DNA of 64,000 nucleotides from positions 2,108,001 through 2,172,000 of the forward strand of contig JAUEDM010000007.1 in NCBI GenBank assembly GCA_033439685.1, read 5' to 3'. Every line of letters begins with the position of its first letter. The first letter of the stretch is position 1. The translations under genes were made by a program, and so were the position numbers. This document shows, piece after piece, positions 20,661 through 32,464 of this stretch. The notes beneath the pieces are model-generated. The model ran no database searches, was not told the origin of the DNA, and was given only the letters and a program-made list of their open reading frames with translations. The stretch comes from Apodospora peruviana. Its lineage: Eukaryota > Ascomycota > Sordariomycetes > Sordariales > Lasiosphaeriaceae.

Positions 20661-23386
20661 ATGTTGGCCACTCGTCAGCTCCAGGGCATCGCCCGGAGCC
20701 GTGTGCTCGGCGGTGCCAACATGGGACTGCGGCGCATGGCGACCGTCTCTGATTCTCCCTTGGACAGAAAGGTGAGTCTCCTGGTCTGATTTGCGATTTA
20801 CTCGCCGCGGCGTTCTTTGTTGTACTCGCGATCAGGGGCTAATCGCCCGGTCTGTAGGTGCGGCAAAACATTTGGGAGGAGAACAACTTCATCAACTACA
20901 AGAAGATGTCCGAGAACCTCGCCATTGTGCGGTCCAGACTCAACCGCCCCCTTACCTTCGCTGAGAAGATCCTCTACTCGCATTTGGACGACCCCGAGGG
21001 CCAAGAAATCGAGCGTGGTGTCTCTTATCTCAGACTGCGGCCCGACCGCGTTGCCTGCCAGGATGCCACCGCCCAGATGGCCATCCTCCAGTTCATGTCG
21101 GCCGGCATGCCCTCGGTTGCGAACCCGACCACTGTGCACTGCGACCACTTGATTGAGGCCCAGGTTGGTGGTGTCAAGGATCTGGAGCGCGCTGTCAACA
21201 TCAACAAGGAGGTCTACGACTTCTTGGCGAGCGCCTGCGCCAAGTACAATATCGGTTTCTGGAAGCCCGGCTCTGGTATCATCCACCAGATCCTGCTCGA
21301 GAACTACGCTTTCCCCGGTGGCCTCCTTATTGGTACCGACTCGCACACTCCCAACGCTGGTGGTCTCGGCATGGCGGCCATTGGTGTTGGTGGTGCTGAT
21401 GCTGTCGATGTTATGGCCAACTTGCCGTGGGAGCTTAAGGCCCCCAAGGTCATCGGTGTCAAGCTTACTGGTCAGATGTCTGGCTGGACTGCTCCCAAGG
21501 ATATCATCCTCAAGGTTGCCGGAATTCTGACTGTCAAGGGTGGCACTGGCGCCATTGTTGAGTACCATGGTAAGTTTCCTCAGACCCCTTGCTCTTATTC
21601 GTGTACAACTGGCTCGACTTTCCTTTGGCCTTTCGGATGAAATGCCATACGTGTGGAACCGGTGATTTTGCGTCACACTGCGCTACAGAGGAGGGCCATG
21701 AGGGTTGGCCTCACGCGAACATCACACTTTCTCCTGCTTACTGGCTTTGCTTTGCTAAAATTGGACCTGGCTAACAGATGAATAGGACCTGGTGTGGAGA
21801 CGCTCTCTACCACGGGCGCGGCGACTATCTGCAACATGGGGTGCGTCTTACCTAGTTCCCCTTTGTTATTCGAGTAGATGAAGCTGCTAACACTTTCTGA
21901 CAACAGAGCCGAGATCGGTGCTACGACTTCGGTGTTTGCTTTCAACCAGAACATGGAGGCATATCTCAAGGCTACCAAGCGGTCCGATATTGCCGAGTAT
22001 GCCCGCTCATACGCCCACGAGCTGCATGAGGATAAGGGTGCCGAGTACGACCAGCTCATTGAGATTAACCTTTCTGAGCTTGAGCCCCATATCAACGGAC
22101 CTTTCACCCCCGATCTCGCTACCCCGATCTCCAAGTTCTCCGAGGCTGTCAAGGCTAACGGCTGGCCCGAGGAACTCAAGGTTGGTTTGATCGGCTCTTG
22201 CACCAACTCTTCGTACGAGGATATGTCTCGCGGTGCCTCGATTGCCCGTGACGCTCTTAGCCACGGCCTCAAGGCCAAGTCTGCGTTCGTCGTCACCCCT
22301 GGTTCCGAGCAGATCCGTGCCACCATTGCCCGCGACGGTCAACTCCAGACTTTCGAGGAGTTCGGTGGTGTCGTCTTGGCCAACGCCTGCGGTCCCTGCA
22401 TTGGACAGTGGGATCGCCGTGACGTCAAGAAGGGCGAGGCCAACTCGATCCTCTCTTCCTACAACCGTAACTTCACTGGTCGCAACGACGGCAACCCGGC
22501 TACCCACTCCTTCGTCACATCGCCCGATCTGGTTGTTGCCATGTCCATTGCCGGCTCCATGCACTTCAACCCTCTCACCGACAAGCTGAAGGACAAGGAC
22601 GGCAATGAGTTCATGCTCCAGGCCCCTACTGGAGACGCTCTCCCCAACAAGGGGTATGATCCCGGCCAGGATACATACCAGGCTCCCCCCAAGGACCGCA
22701 ACACTGTCGACGTCAAGGTGTCGCCCACTTCCGATCGTCTGCAGGTCCTCAAGCCCTTCAACGCTTGGGACGGAAAGGACGCTGAGGACTTGCCTATTCT
22801 GATCAAGTGCCAAGGCAAGACCACTACCGATCACATCTCGATGGCTGGCCCGTGGCTCAAGTACCGTGGCCACTTGGACAACATCTCCAACAACATGCTG
22901 ATTGGTGCCATCAACGCGGCCAACGGCGAGGCCAACAAGGTCAAGAACGTTACCACTGGCGACTTCGACGCTGTTCCGGCTGTTGCTCGTGACTACAAGG
23001 CGAAGGGCATCCGGTGGGTCGTCATTGGCGACTGGAACTACGGCGAGGGTTCTTCCCGCGAGCATGCTGCCCTCGAGCCCCGTCACCTCGGCGGTCTGGC
23101 CATCATCACCCGTTCGTTTGCCCGTATCCACGAGACCAACCTCAAGAAGCAGGGCATGCTTCCCCTTACCTTCTCCGACCCTGCCGACTATGACAAGATT
23201 AACCCCGATGATAAGGTCGACCTCAAGTGCACCGAGCTGGCCGTCGGCAAGCCCTTCACCATGAATGTCCACCCCAAGGACGGCAAGCCGTTCGAGATTA
23301 AGCTGTCACACACCTTCAACGAGGCCCAGATTGAGTGGTTCAAGAACGGAAGCGCGCTAAACACCATGGCCAAGGCCAACAAATAA
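20661..23386 (+). CDS. aco1: mitochondrial aconitate hydratase
   Basis: Iron-sulfur enzyme converting citrate to isocitrate in the mitochondrial TCA cycle. Exons are 20661-20771, 20858-21569, 21786-21840 and 21907-23386, giving 785 aa, the usual size for fungal aconitase. The first exon encodes an Arg-rich presequence starting MLATRQLQGIARSR. The [4Fe-4S] ligands are Cys391 in GSCTNSS and Cys454/Cys457 in CGPCIGQW; the 63 and 3 residue spacings match mitochondrial aconitases. Substrate-site motifs DSHTPNAGGLG (about 198-208), SYNRNFTGRNDGNP and GEGSSREHAA are intact. Codon use is strongly C-biased at third positions, as expected for a highly expressed gene. That bias creates long antisense open frames that are shadows. 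Iron regulation through the upstream CBC/HapX-like site is plausible. Confidence 0.97.
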
Positions 23387-24277
23387 ATAAATAGAATGAT
23401 ACCGCATGATGAGGGACGAGGGAGAGGTGTGGCTGGGTTTCAGGGACACTCGGAATGGCGTAATCCGCACTTTTTCTTAGTTTTTATTTGTACAAAGTAT
23501 GGCTCCTGCGTTTGAATCAATTTTTTTTGTAAAGCACAGATGCTTCAGTCCCACAACGTGTGTCTGTGATTAACGATTGGCCCATGGGGAGTTACGGCTT
23601 TACCAATAATAATACCAAGTCAAATTTTCCTACCGGCTTTATGAAATTAGGTCCATCTTGTTGTGCAATACTGTAACTTACAGACCGCATAGGAAGCACC
23701 GGGCATTCAGTCTCGTGGCCTACCGCTCAGTGTTGTGACCTTGGACTCTCTAGCCTTTGTATCTACACTATCTCTAGAACTTGTGTACACTGGCACTGCA
23801 GGGGAACGTCGGTCAGGACTCGGTTTTCGGCGTCACAGACCGAGTCCGCCGGCCCGCCCGGGGGGCTCGAGTCGGAGTTAACTACAGGGTTAGGGTTCGT
23901 CGTGATTAGGCAAGGCTGACTTCGGGCTTGAGAAATTCCCCGGACCTGCCAGATAACGGCTTTTGATAGTGGGGCCAGTACGAAACTGCGCCCTGGGAAG
24001 TACCTTCAATGCCGGACAGGAACAGGAAACGCAGGAACCAACGCGTGCCGCCGAAAATTACACTGTTCTTTCGGAAGGTATCGATAACAACGACGACCAT
24101 ACCTGGGCATGCATACTGTCTGTCCAGTCTGGCATCGAACACCAGTGTCCAGCCGAGTCTAATACCTAGGGCACGTCCGGCCAGAGCAAGACATCTAGCT
24201 AGCTGTACGAACACCTAGCCCAGACAGAGCAAAGGGGAGGACCCACGACGACTACGCAACACAACACAACATACACG
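23387..24277. other. intergenic, contains a telomere-like motif
   Basis: This stretch holds the 3' flank of aconitase and the promoter of RBD2. AGGGTTAGGG occurs at 23886-23895, two abutting telomere-type hexamers. No gene was recognised. Confidence 0.5.
23886..23895 (+). promoter_or_regulatory. telobox-like AGGGTTAGGG motif
   Basis: Two overlapping TTAGGG-type units form AGGGTTAGGG about 380 bp upstream of RBD2. Similar sites bind Tbf1-like Myb proteins in some fungal promoters; a chance occurrence is equally possible. Confidence 0.3.
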
Positions 24278-25418
24278 ATGCCGACTCCTTCGATTCCGTC
24301 GTTCAACACGTCGCGTGCCAGGGCGTACGTTTTTCGCTTGCCACTGTTCACGCGCGCCGTCGTTGCGATCATAGTGGCGACCTGGCTGCTGAGCTTGCAG
24401 CAGCTTTGGGATGTTCGGGCATGGGGCGCGTTGGTACCGGATAAGACTGGGATGGCGACATGTTTGTCTCTCTCTCTCTTTTCTCTTTAAACTCTGCCAT
24501 TAGGAAAAAAAACGTGAGCGAGTGGGAAATAGATGCAAGTGTTTCTATGCTGCTGCTGCTGCTGTTGCTGCTTTGGCCATACGGCATGGCGGCCTTGGTA
24601 TCCTTTTTGCGCAAACAGAGACAGAGACAGTGGGCTGACATGATTTGTGTTATGTGCACATGGCAGTATATCGAACAAACACGTTCCCGTTTATCCATCT
24701 CAACATTTTCCACGCGATCCTGAACATCCTCGCGCTCACGCCTCTCCTCGAACGGTTCGAGTCGGAACATGGTACCTTGACGTCGCTGGCGCTCTTCTTT
24801 GGGCCTTTTGCGACGGTGCCGGCCCTTCTTTACGTGGGCTTGGAGAGGTTTGTTTACGGGGGAAACACGGTTGTCATGGGTGCTAGGTAAGGATCTTTTG
24901 AAGTGTAGTGGACTTTTCTTGCTGACCGTGGAATGTAATAGCGTGTGGGTGTTCCTACTATTAGGCGTCGAGGCGATACACACCTACCGGACAAATCCGC
25001 ATTTCAGGATCAGCAGCTACGATATACCGACGTGGACGACGCCGATGATCGTCATGCTCTGCGTGGCTGCGCTGGTGCCGGGCTCCAGCTTTCTGGGACA
25101 TTTGTGCGGGTTGGTGGTTGGCTATGCCTGTAGGTTCTTCTTTTCCGTTACAATAAACCCCGTTCGTTGCTGACCACGTTTTCGCATCGCACAGTTGGCT
25201 TGGGATACATCAAGTTCCTGGCGCCGCCGGAGAAGATCCTCCGGTATATCGAGGGCAAGCTCAACCTCCTGGGGCGCTTGCCGCACTATGTCAGCGTGGA
25301 CCAGAAGACGTACGGCCGGTTTGGCATCCTTCCGTCGTCTGGCAATTCGGGCAGTAGCAGCGCAGGGCCGGCCGTGGCGATGGGCATGGTTGGTTCCGGG
25401 CAAAGGCTTGGGCCATGA
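24278..25418 (+). CDS. rbd2: rhomboid-family intramembrane protease RBD2
   Basis: Golgi-type rhomboid serine protease; in fission yeast and Aspergillus, Rbd2 cleaves the membrane-bound SREBP sterol regulator. Exons are 24278-24461, 24667-24886, 24942-25129 and 25195-25418, giving 271 aa, the family length. The catalytic serine appears only after splicing: the exon 2-3 junction forms GASVWVF with Ser135. The catalytic histidine is His188 in SSFLGHLCGL. Six hydrophobic segments and the HLNIFHAILN motif fit the rhomboid fold; the C-terminal tail ends in a Ser/Gly-rich stretch. Intron 1 is long for this window (205 nt) and contains (CT)n and (CTG)n tracts. Whether an SREBP pathway substrate exists in this organism cannot be seen here. 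Confidence 0.92.
24466..24573. repeat. CT and CTG microsatellites in RBD2 intron 1
   Basis: A (CT)n tract begins a few bases after the 5' splice site at about 24466-24480, and an interrupted (CTG)n tract lies at about 24548-24573, both within the first RBD2 intron. Confidence 0.8.
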
Positions 25419-26012
25419 TTTCATACAATTTGTTGTAGAATATTAGGTGTAAATTTATTGCTCATCTTTTTGCCGCTCGTATACAACAGATGTACTTCAG
25501 GCAGACTGGCGATACGTTGGTGGTTCTGTTGGGTCGAATATTAATTTCCAAAGCATGACCTGACTGGAACTTTTTGGCATCTGTGGTAAATGCCATAAAC
25601 AACCACTTTTGTTTGTGTATAGCCGTTGTCTGTTGTGAGGCTGCACCTGTGAATTGACATCGACTTACAAACCCCGCGCCAGTTAAGGTATAATAGTAGC
25701 TATTATGGAGGGACTTGAGGGATAATATCTGAAATTTGCAATGCCTGAGATAATAATGTCAGATGTTTACATCAAAACCTGGGAATACCTCAGCTTTAAA
25801 ATGCGTACCGTTGTACGGATGACGGGTACCGGTACGTACTCGGCAGGAGTGGCCGCAAAAATCCGTAATTTGTCGCTAGCTGGTCAGGGGCTTACACAGT
25901 GCATACATCCACTTAAAGCTTCGCGACTGGTGTCAGTTACTCCCCCTTGCAGTGAATTAACGGTCTCGAATCCGCGTTCTAGTCTCCGACATTGCGGGCA
26001 ACACATAACGAG
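25419..26012. other. intergenic between RBD2 and GAA1
   Basis: About 590 bp between two plus-strand genes, with the RBD2 3' untranslated region and the GAA1 promoter. A GGGTACCGGTACGTAC-type palindromic stretch lies near 25825. No gene is visible. Confidence 0.5.
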
Positions 26013-28029
26013 ATGCCGCGTCTTTTATGTGAGTAACTTTTCCAATTGTGCAAAACGAGAGTGAACTGACAAAGTCATCTCGGCAGCCGGCGCATTGCGT
26101 CTCAGACGCGATCCGCGCATCCTCAAGCTACCCCCCTACCTGTCGGTACTCTGCATCCTCGTCGGCGTTGTCTGGCTGTTCCTGCTCCCGCTCGACGAAT
26201 ACTCTCGCAGGACGTACATATCCGAGAACGCCCTCCTTCCAGGCCAGGTGCACACTTATTTCGGCGGCAGTGACCAGAATGTCTTTCGCGCGTACAAGCA
26301 CGAGGTCAACGCTTTGGTTGACAAGAGCAATATCGAGTACGTCTTCTTTGTAACATTTTCACTGGGGGAGGGAGGGGGCTGATTGTGGTTGGTGAAAACT
26401 AGGGTCAACGATAAACTCGAATCCATCGTCAAGGGGCTGGGCCTCAAAGTCGGCCGGCAGAACTTCACCTACCACTCCGCCGGCAACGTCTACTCGGGCG
26501 AGAACGCCTACGCAATCCTCAAGGCGCCACGGGGCGACGCTACCGAAGCGATCGTGCTGGTCGCTGCCTGGAAGAACGTCAAGGGCGAGCTGAACCGCAA
26601 CGGTGTGGCGCTGCTGCTGACCCTGGCCCGGTACTTCAAGCGGTGGTCGTTGTGGTCAAAGGATATCGTGTTTCTGGTGACGCCGGATAGCATTGCTGGA
26701 CCCCAGGCGTGGGTCGACGCATACCACGACGCGCACGATTCGGCCCGCGTCGACAGCCTGCCGCTCAAGTCGGGCGCGCTGCAGGGCGCCATCGCCATCG
26801 ACTATACCCAGGAGAGCCGGTTCGAGAGCGTGCACGTCGTTTACGATGGCGTAAACGGCCAGCTGCCCAATTTGGATCTGATCAACTCGGTCGTTAATAT
26901 TGCGGGCGGCCAGATGGGCATGGGCGTCGCCATTCAGGAGATGTGGCGGCACAATAATCAGTACCCGGACCGGCTGCGCACGATGCTTCGCGGCATGTTG
27001 AAGCAGGGTCTGGGCCTGGCCAGCGGCCCGCACAGCAGCTTCATCCCGTACCACGTCGATGCGGTCACGATCCAGCCGTTCGGCGAGGGCTGGCAGGACG
27101 AGATGGCCATGGGCAGGGTGGTCGAGGGCACGTTCCGCAGCTTGAACAACCTGCTTGAGCACCTGCACCAGAGTTTCTTCTTCTACCTGCTCATGCAGCG
27201 AGAGAGGTTCGTCAGCATCGGCACCTACCTGCCAAGCGCCATGCTGGTGGCGGCAAATTTCACGATCATGGCGATCGCGCTTTGGGTCAAGAGCGGCCAC
27301 CAGCCGTCTGAGGAGGTCAGCAAGGCGGTGGAGAGCAAGACTGCTGAAGAGAACCCGAGGAATCCAGCGGTAGAGAGAGATCTCTTCCTGCCGCTGGGCT
27401 TCGTAACGGGCTGTCAATTCCTGTCTGTTGTGCCGCTCTACTTGTTTAATCACGCCCCCGAGACCGTAAGTCCATGTCCCTCTCGTCTTTGACCACTTAT
27501 TACTTTGACTTCTAACCGACACCCCTTTTTCTAGATTCTCACTCCGCTATTTACCGTCTTCGCCGTCCTCAACATGGCGCTCCCGCACGTTCTCTCCCAT
27601 TTCTTGACCAGATACTACACCCCCACGGCACAGCAGTACCAGCTCATCAGGTCCTTCTCCCTCCTGCTTCTGGGCATGTTCCTGTCGTCGCTCGCCACGC
27701 TCAATTTCAGTCTTGCCCTTCTGGTCGGGCTGCTCACCAGCCCGTTAACGTTCATGCAGCCGTGGCCGCAGTCGCCGGTGATGCGGACGGCTTGCGCGGT
27801 CCTACTCAACGCGGTGGCGCCGACCGCGGTCCTGGTCGCCAGCGCTGCGTACTGGCAGCTCGAGATCGGCGCGATACTGCGCGAGGCGGCGTTTGCGTGG
27901 GACGTCTACGACATGTATTCGCCGGTGGTGGTGTGGTGCGTTTGGTGGCCTGCGTGGCTGGCGGGGAGCGTGACGGTGCTCGGCAAGCCGGCGGGGAGGA
28001 GGAGCAGGCTGAAGGCTAAGGCTACTTGA
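26013..28029 (+). CDS. gaa1: GPI transamidase component GAA1
   Basis: ER membrane subunit of the GPI-anchor transamidase, which attaches GPI to proteins together with GPI8, GPI16, GPI17 and GAB1. The model has a 16-nt first exon, 26013-26028, then 26087-26336, 26403-27465 and 27535-28029, giving 607 aa as usual for Gaa1. The N-terminus has a short cytoplasmic Arg-rich stretch (RLRRDPRI), a transmembrane helix and the conserved LDEYSRRTYISENALLPGQ region. The lumenal domain has the M28-peptidase-like fold sequence (GVALLLTLARYF, DIVFLVTPDS). Several C-terminal transmembrane helices follow, ending in a Lys/Arg-rich tail. The tiny first exon was chosen because ATG plus CCGCGTCTTTTAT joins in frame at a GTGAGT donor. 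Confidence 0.93.
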
Positions 28030-28591
28030 ACTTCTTTTTATTTCTGTTCTTTGTTTCTTTTACATGAAAAGAAGATATATATAGCGAAATAATTAGCATT
28101 ACATTACAGGCAGGAATGGGATTTGCATCTTTGAGGTTTGCGCTACTCTTGGTATTACACGGTCAGCGAAAGGTGTATGGATAAAACAAACTCGTTAAAA
28201 TGGACAAAAGACAGATTCTTCTCTCCAGCGTTGTGCCTGGTCCTGCGGAGCACTGGTCACAAGGGATGACAGCGGACATCAAAGACTGGAAAAAAGGTTG
28301 TGTGGATTCACAAGCTTGATTGAATGTTGGCTGGGCTGGTTGCTCCCACACTTAGCCCCTATTTATTGATGGACGCACCGCATGCATTCCCGCTTGTGTC
28401 TATAACGCTGTTATTATACAAGGCATGTCATGTCATGTCATGTCTACAAGACGTCCTCTATGTAGCCCTGATGTGATTTCATCGTCGTTCCAAAGATTAT
28501 CTTCTCCCTGATCCATTTTGAACATCATGTGTCTTCCTTTTCAGAAGAAGAAGCGGAACCCACTCTTGTTATCACGTTTCTCTCATCATGC
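28030..28591. other. intergenic between convergent GAA1 and RPN9
   Basis: This spacer carries both 3' flanks. A CATGT pentamer is repeated four times at 28424-28444. No gene is visible. Confidence 0.6.
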
Positions 28592-29801
28592 TCAAGCCGC
28601 CCACACATCCTGCCCAACCGCCTCGATCCAGTTGCCGAGCTGGTTGACGCTCGAGTCCCAGTCCTGTAGCCGCTGCCGCATGTTGCCGATCTGTGTCATG
28701 TCGAGCACCTTGGGCTGCACCCAGTTGATGTGCGCAACCTCGTCCACCTGGTCGATGGTGCCGCGGAGCAGACCGAGGCTCAGCGCCTTCATGATAAGGT
28801 GCTCGATCTCGTCGGGCTTCACCTTGGTCTCGGCCGCGATGGTGTTGAACGTCATGGCGCGGTCGTGCGGCGGGCGTCGGAACACGGCCTCGGTCAGGGC
28901 GGCCAGGTAGATCTTCTCGCGCAGCTGCCGACTGTGCTGCGCCAGCAGCGGGTTCGAGTTGATGTGGCCGGCCAGCACATCGTAAGCCGCCAGATCGCCG
29001 CGGTTAAACGCGAACAGCAGCTCGCGCAGCCACTTGTCCTCCTCCTGCTGCGCTAGGGCGTCCAGGATGGGGTGGAGCAGCAGCTCGCCGAAGTTGTAGA
29101 TGCTAGTGCTCACCAGGGCAGCGATGCTCAGGTCGTAGGCGCGGCTGCGACGCTCTGTGGGGTTTAGTTTTTCGATGTCGATGCATGCGAGGTAGAGGAG
29201 CGCATTGCGGTAGTAGGAGCCGAAGTCCGACTTCGTTTTGTAGTAATCGGCATTGGCGCCGTAGAAAGCAGCGTGGACGATGGTCTCGACCGAGTCGAAG
29301 CTGTCGAGCACCCGCTCCGCCTTATCCAGGTCTTTTCTTGCACCGTCTAGATCCTCTAGGTCGAGTCTCACGCGCGCAACGGCGATGGTCGCGAAAACGA
29401 GGGCATCCTGTGAGTCTTCCGTGTCCACTTTCTTGGCTACTGCCTCCATGAAAGCGAGGCGCTCCGCGTTGTCTACCGTAAATTGTTAGCCGCTCCTGTT
29501 GCCTAATATCACAAGCAAAGTACGCTAACATACCTCTACATTGTGTTGCGGCCTTCAGCGCGAGGTCGACGAGCTTCAGTTGGTTGATCTTATCCGCGAA
29601 CTTGAGCACAAAGACCTTGTAAAACTGTAGGCGTTGCGGGGCGCTGCCAGGGTTGTTAAAGAAGTCAATGAGCAGGTTTGTCAGCTCATGCCACAGCTTC
29701 CGCTCCCACAGAGTCTCGAATTCAAGCACGAGCGGCTGCAGCTCCTCGGGTGCGGCATCCCGCTGCTCGGCGAGGAAGTCGGGAATGGCGTCGGCATTCA
29801 T
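28592..29801 (-). CDS. rpn9: 26S proteasome regulatory subunit RPN9
   Basis: Lid subunit (PSMD13 in animals) of the 19S regulatory particle, needed for lid assembly. Two exons, 29534-29801 and 28592-29472, give 382 aa, matching PSMD13 (376) and yeast Rpn9 (393). The N-terminal part is helical repeats (LQFYKVFVLKFADKINQL) and the C-terminal PCI domain contains the winged-helix segment AAETKVKPDEIEHLIMKALS. The protein ends in a typical helix with NWIEAVGQD. The ATG at 29801 is the first in frame; there is only a TTG further upstream. Its start is 479 bp from that of NUO40, transcribed in the opposite direction. Confidence 0.95.
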
Positions 29802-30280
29802 CGTCGCGGAATCCGACCTCAAATTTCAGAGATGGCGAAGCTGAGGCCCAAGGAGTCAAAATATAGTTCAATGTGGCCAAGTTCAAGATCCGGGGCTCGC
29901 GGGTTCTGGGTGTGCGCGTTGGTCGTGGAGAGAGCAGCGGTGGGTGAAGCTGATGAATCGCAAGGTTAACAAGGTACCTGAGGCTGTCGGTGCATTTGAC
30001 GTGACGGCAGGGCAGCCTAGTGTGCTGAGCACTGGAGCAGAGAGCTAGCAGGCGCTTGGAGCTCGGACCACTCACTGCCAAGTCCAGCGATGGTGCAGAT
30101 GGAGTCTTGGCACACGTGATTCAGGTATTGGGGACGGGAGCTGCATTGATCCTATCCTAGCACCCGGACCAAGAAGGTGGGCCGGGAGCTTTAAACCGGC
30201 CAAACGAGCTCTCGACAGCGTCCAATTCCAACGTCAATTGAGAGGGAAGCCGCTCTTCTTGCCATCCACAACCTGCAAGA
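29802..30280. promoter_or_regulatory. bidirectional promoter region RPN9/NUO40
   Basis: The 479 bp between two start codons of divergent housekeeping genes must contain both promoters. I could not assign specific sites with confidence. Confidence 0.6.
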
Positions 30281-31755
30281 ATGGCTCCCTTGTCAATCAC
30301 GGTGCGGTCGATGCCCCAAATCGCCCGGAGCGCCCTTCAACGCAGGGCCGCCTCCGACGTCGCCATCACCCGCACCGGAAAGCCGCTTATTCGAGTCCAA
30401 GGTGGACGGTGGGTGCACTTCCTCCCCCGACCCCGACCCGGCTGTGCTAACATGTTGTACCGACAGGTCTTCCCTCGGCGAGCACACTGCGACAGTCTTC
30501 GGCGCGACGGGGCAGCTGGGTCGCTACATCGTCAACAGGCTAGCGAGACAAGGATGCACCGTTATCGTTCCCTTCCGCGAGGAGATGGCCAAGCGCCACC
30601 TCAAGGTCACTGGTGATCTGGGCCGTGTCGTCTTCATGGTATGCTAGTCTAGCCGCTTGGACGAGAACCCCTTGCTAAGGGGCCCATCAGGAATATGACC
30701 TACGGAACACCGAGTCGATCGAGGCGAGCGTCCGACATTCGGATATTGTCTACAACCTGGTGGGCCGGAACTACCCTACGAAGTGAGTCTAGGGCGCGTG
30801 GAATACGTTGGTGTAGGCGGACAGCAGTTGACAGCATACAGGAACTTCTCGCTCGAGGACGTCCACGTCGAGGGTACCGAACGCATCGCTGAGGCTGTTG
30901 CAAAGTATGACGTGGATCGATTTATCCACGTCTCTTCCTACAATGCCGATCCTTCCTCCGATTGTGCATTCTTCGCCACAAAGGTCAATAAGGCACCATC
31001 GGTAGTACCTGGGAGACGATCAACTGACACTTCTTTGTACAGGGCCGAGGGGAGCAAGCAGCCCGCAGCATCTTTCCTGAAACTACCATCGTCAGGCCGG
31101 CTCCGCTGTTCGGCTTTGAGGATAATCTGCTCCTCAAGCTCGCCAGTATTGTCAACGTATTCACAGCGAACAACATGCAGGAGAGGTACTGGCCAGTTCA
31201 CGTACGTAAAATGTAGCTCAGTTTGGCGATCTCAGGTTCTGACAAGCACCTAGGTTATTGACGTTGGTCAAGCGCTGGAGAAAATTGGCTACGATGATAC
31301 CACGGCATCTCAGACGTTTGAGCTCTACGGTCCCAAGAACTACTCGACGGGCGAGATCGCCGCTTTGGTTGACAAGGAAATTTTCAAGAAACGGAGACAC
31401 ATCAACGTCCCTAAAGCGATCTTGAAGCCCGTCGCCGGCCTATTAAACCGCGCCCTGTGGTGGCCCATCATATCGGCCGACGAGGTTGAGCGTGAATTCC
31501 ATGACCAAGTCATTGACCAGACAGCAAAGACGTTCAAGGATCTCGGGATTGAGCCCGGCGACATCAAAGATTTTACCTACCATTATCTGGTAAGCTTCCA
31601 CAATCCCCCCTTCCCCCTTTTCTACGCAGTAAGCGCACGGCTGATACCCCAAACAGCAAGGATTCCGTAGCTCAGCAGTCTACGACTTGCCGCCATCAAC
31701 CGAGAAAGAGAAGCGGGAAGAGAAGAAATACATTCACGTTTTGGACGACCAGTAA
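30281..31755 (+). CDS. nuo40: NADH:ubiquinone oxidoreductase 40 kDa subunit (NDUFA9)
   Basis: Accessory subunit of mitochondrial complex I at the matrix arm, binding NADPH structurally. Seven exons fit: 30281-30408, 30467-30638, 30691-30782, 30842-30983, 31043-31201, 31254-31589 and 31657-31755, giving 375 aa, the length of the Neurospora subunit. The first 30 or so residues are an Arg-rich mitochondrial presequence. A Rossmann-type dinucleotide motif GATGQLG (Gly55, Gly58, Gly61) begins the short-chain dehydrogenase-like domain. Conserved segments include VYNLVGRNYPT, HVSSYNAD, FPETTIVRP and FGFEDNLLLKLA. Exon 4 ends at an atypical GTCAAT donor, supported because the joined reading ATK-GRGEQAARS matches the family. 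The C-terminus is Lys/Glu-rich. Confidence 0.95.
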
Positions 31756-32464
31756 AGGGAGAAATCATGACGTGGGGCGGGATGCCACACTGGGACGTCT
31801 TGTAGAGTGTATATATGTAACTAGAACCCTTCCTAGCGTCCAGTGGAGCACCAAAAAAATTTCATTCAAGATGTGATAATCGCAAACGCAGCAGTTCATG
31901 TGTTTGAGGTGAATATCCGTTTGTGTCAAGGTGAGCTGTTTAGAGGGTAAAAATATCACGTCGCTAGTGTCACCATTGGAATACCAAGACTTGTTGGCAT
32001 ATTCTCATATTCGGCGAGCACAGACTACCTGAAGCCGTCCTTATTGACGGGATGTGGAGGGAATACAAATGTATTTCTTCGTGCCTGTCACTGTTGCGGA
32101 CTTGTCAACCCTCTCTTTTTCAGTCTCCATGACACCTATATCCCGAGCAGTCTTTAACACGGATGTCCTCCGCCTTCCATTTGCACTCAAGAGTAGCTAA
32201 GTTGGCCTTGTTTGATCCCACGTTCGGTCTGGACTAGAGAGTTCCTTCGCTTCGCCTTCAACCTGGCTGAACCACAGGTGCACTCTCTGCCAACTTGGAG
32301 AGCACGAGCACCACCTGTCTGTGTCGAGACACCACAAGCTGCCTACTCTTATTCCAATCAGAACGCAGTACACTGGCAAGAAGTGTATTCTACACATCGC
32401 CCAGGTATCCTTTTCAGCTCAGAGTTCAGGATGTACCCCAGTGAGCCATAGAACAAGCAAGCAT
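31756..32464. other. intergenic between convergent genes
   Basis: About 700 bp of 3' flanking DNA between NUO40 (+) and the Rsa3-like gene (-). No gene, RNA or repeat was recognised. Confidence 0.5.

Noticed and set aside
20798..21676. 292-codon antisense open frame over aconitase exon 2
   Set aside because: Same cause as the larger aconitase shadow; it also covers an aconitase intron and has no domain.
22007..23272. 421-codon antisense open frame across aconitase
   Set aside because: It is the complement of a highly C-biased coding exon, which removes antisense stops. The aconitase motifs on the plus strand are unmistakable.
26656..27522. 288-codon antisense open frame across GAA1
   Set aside because: It is a shadow of the GC-biased GAA1 exon 3 with no recognisable domain.
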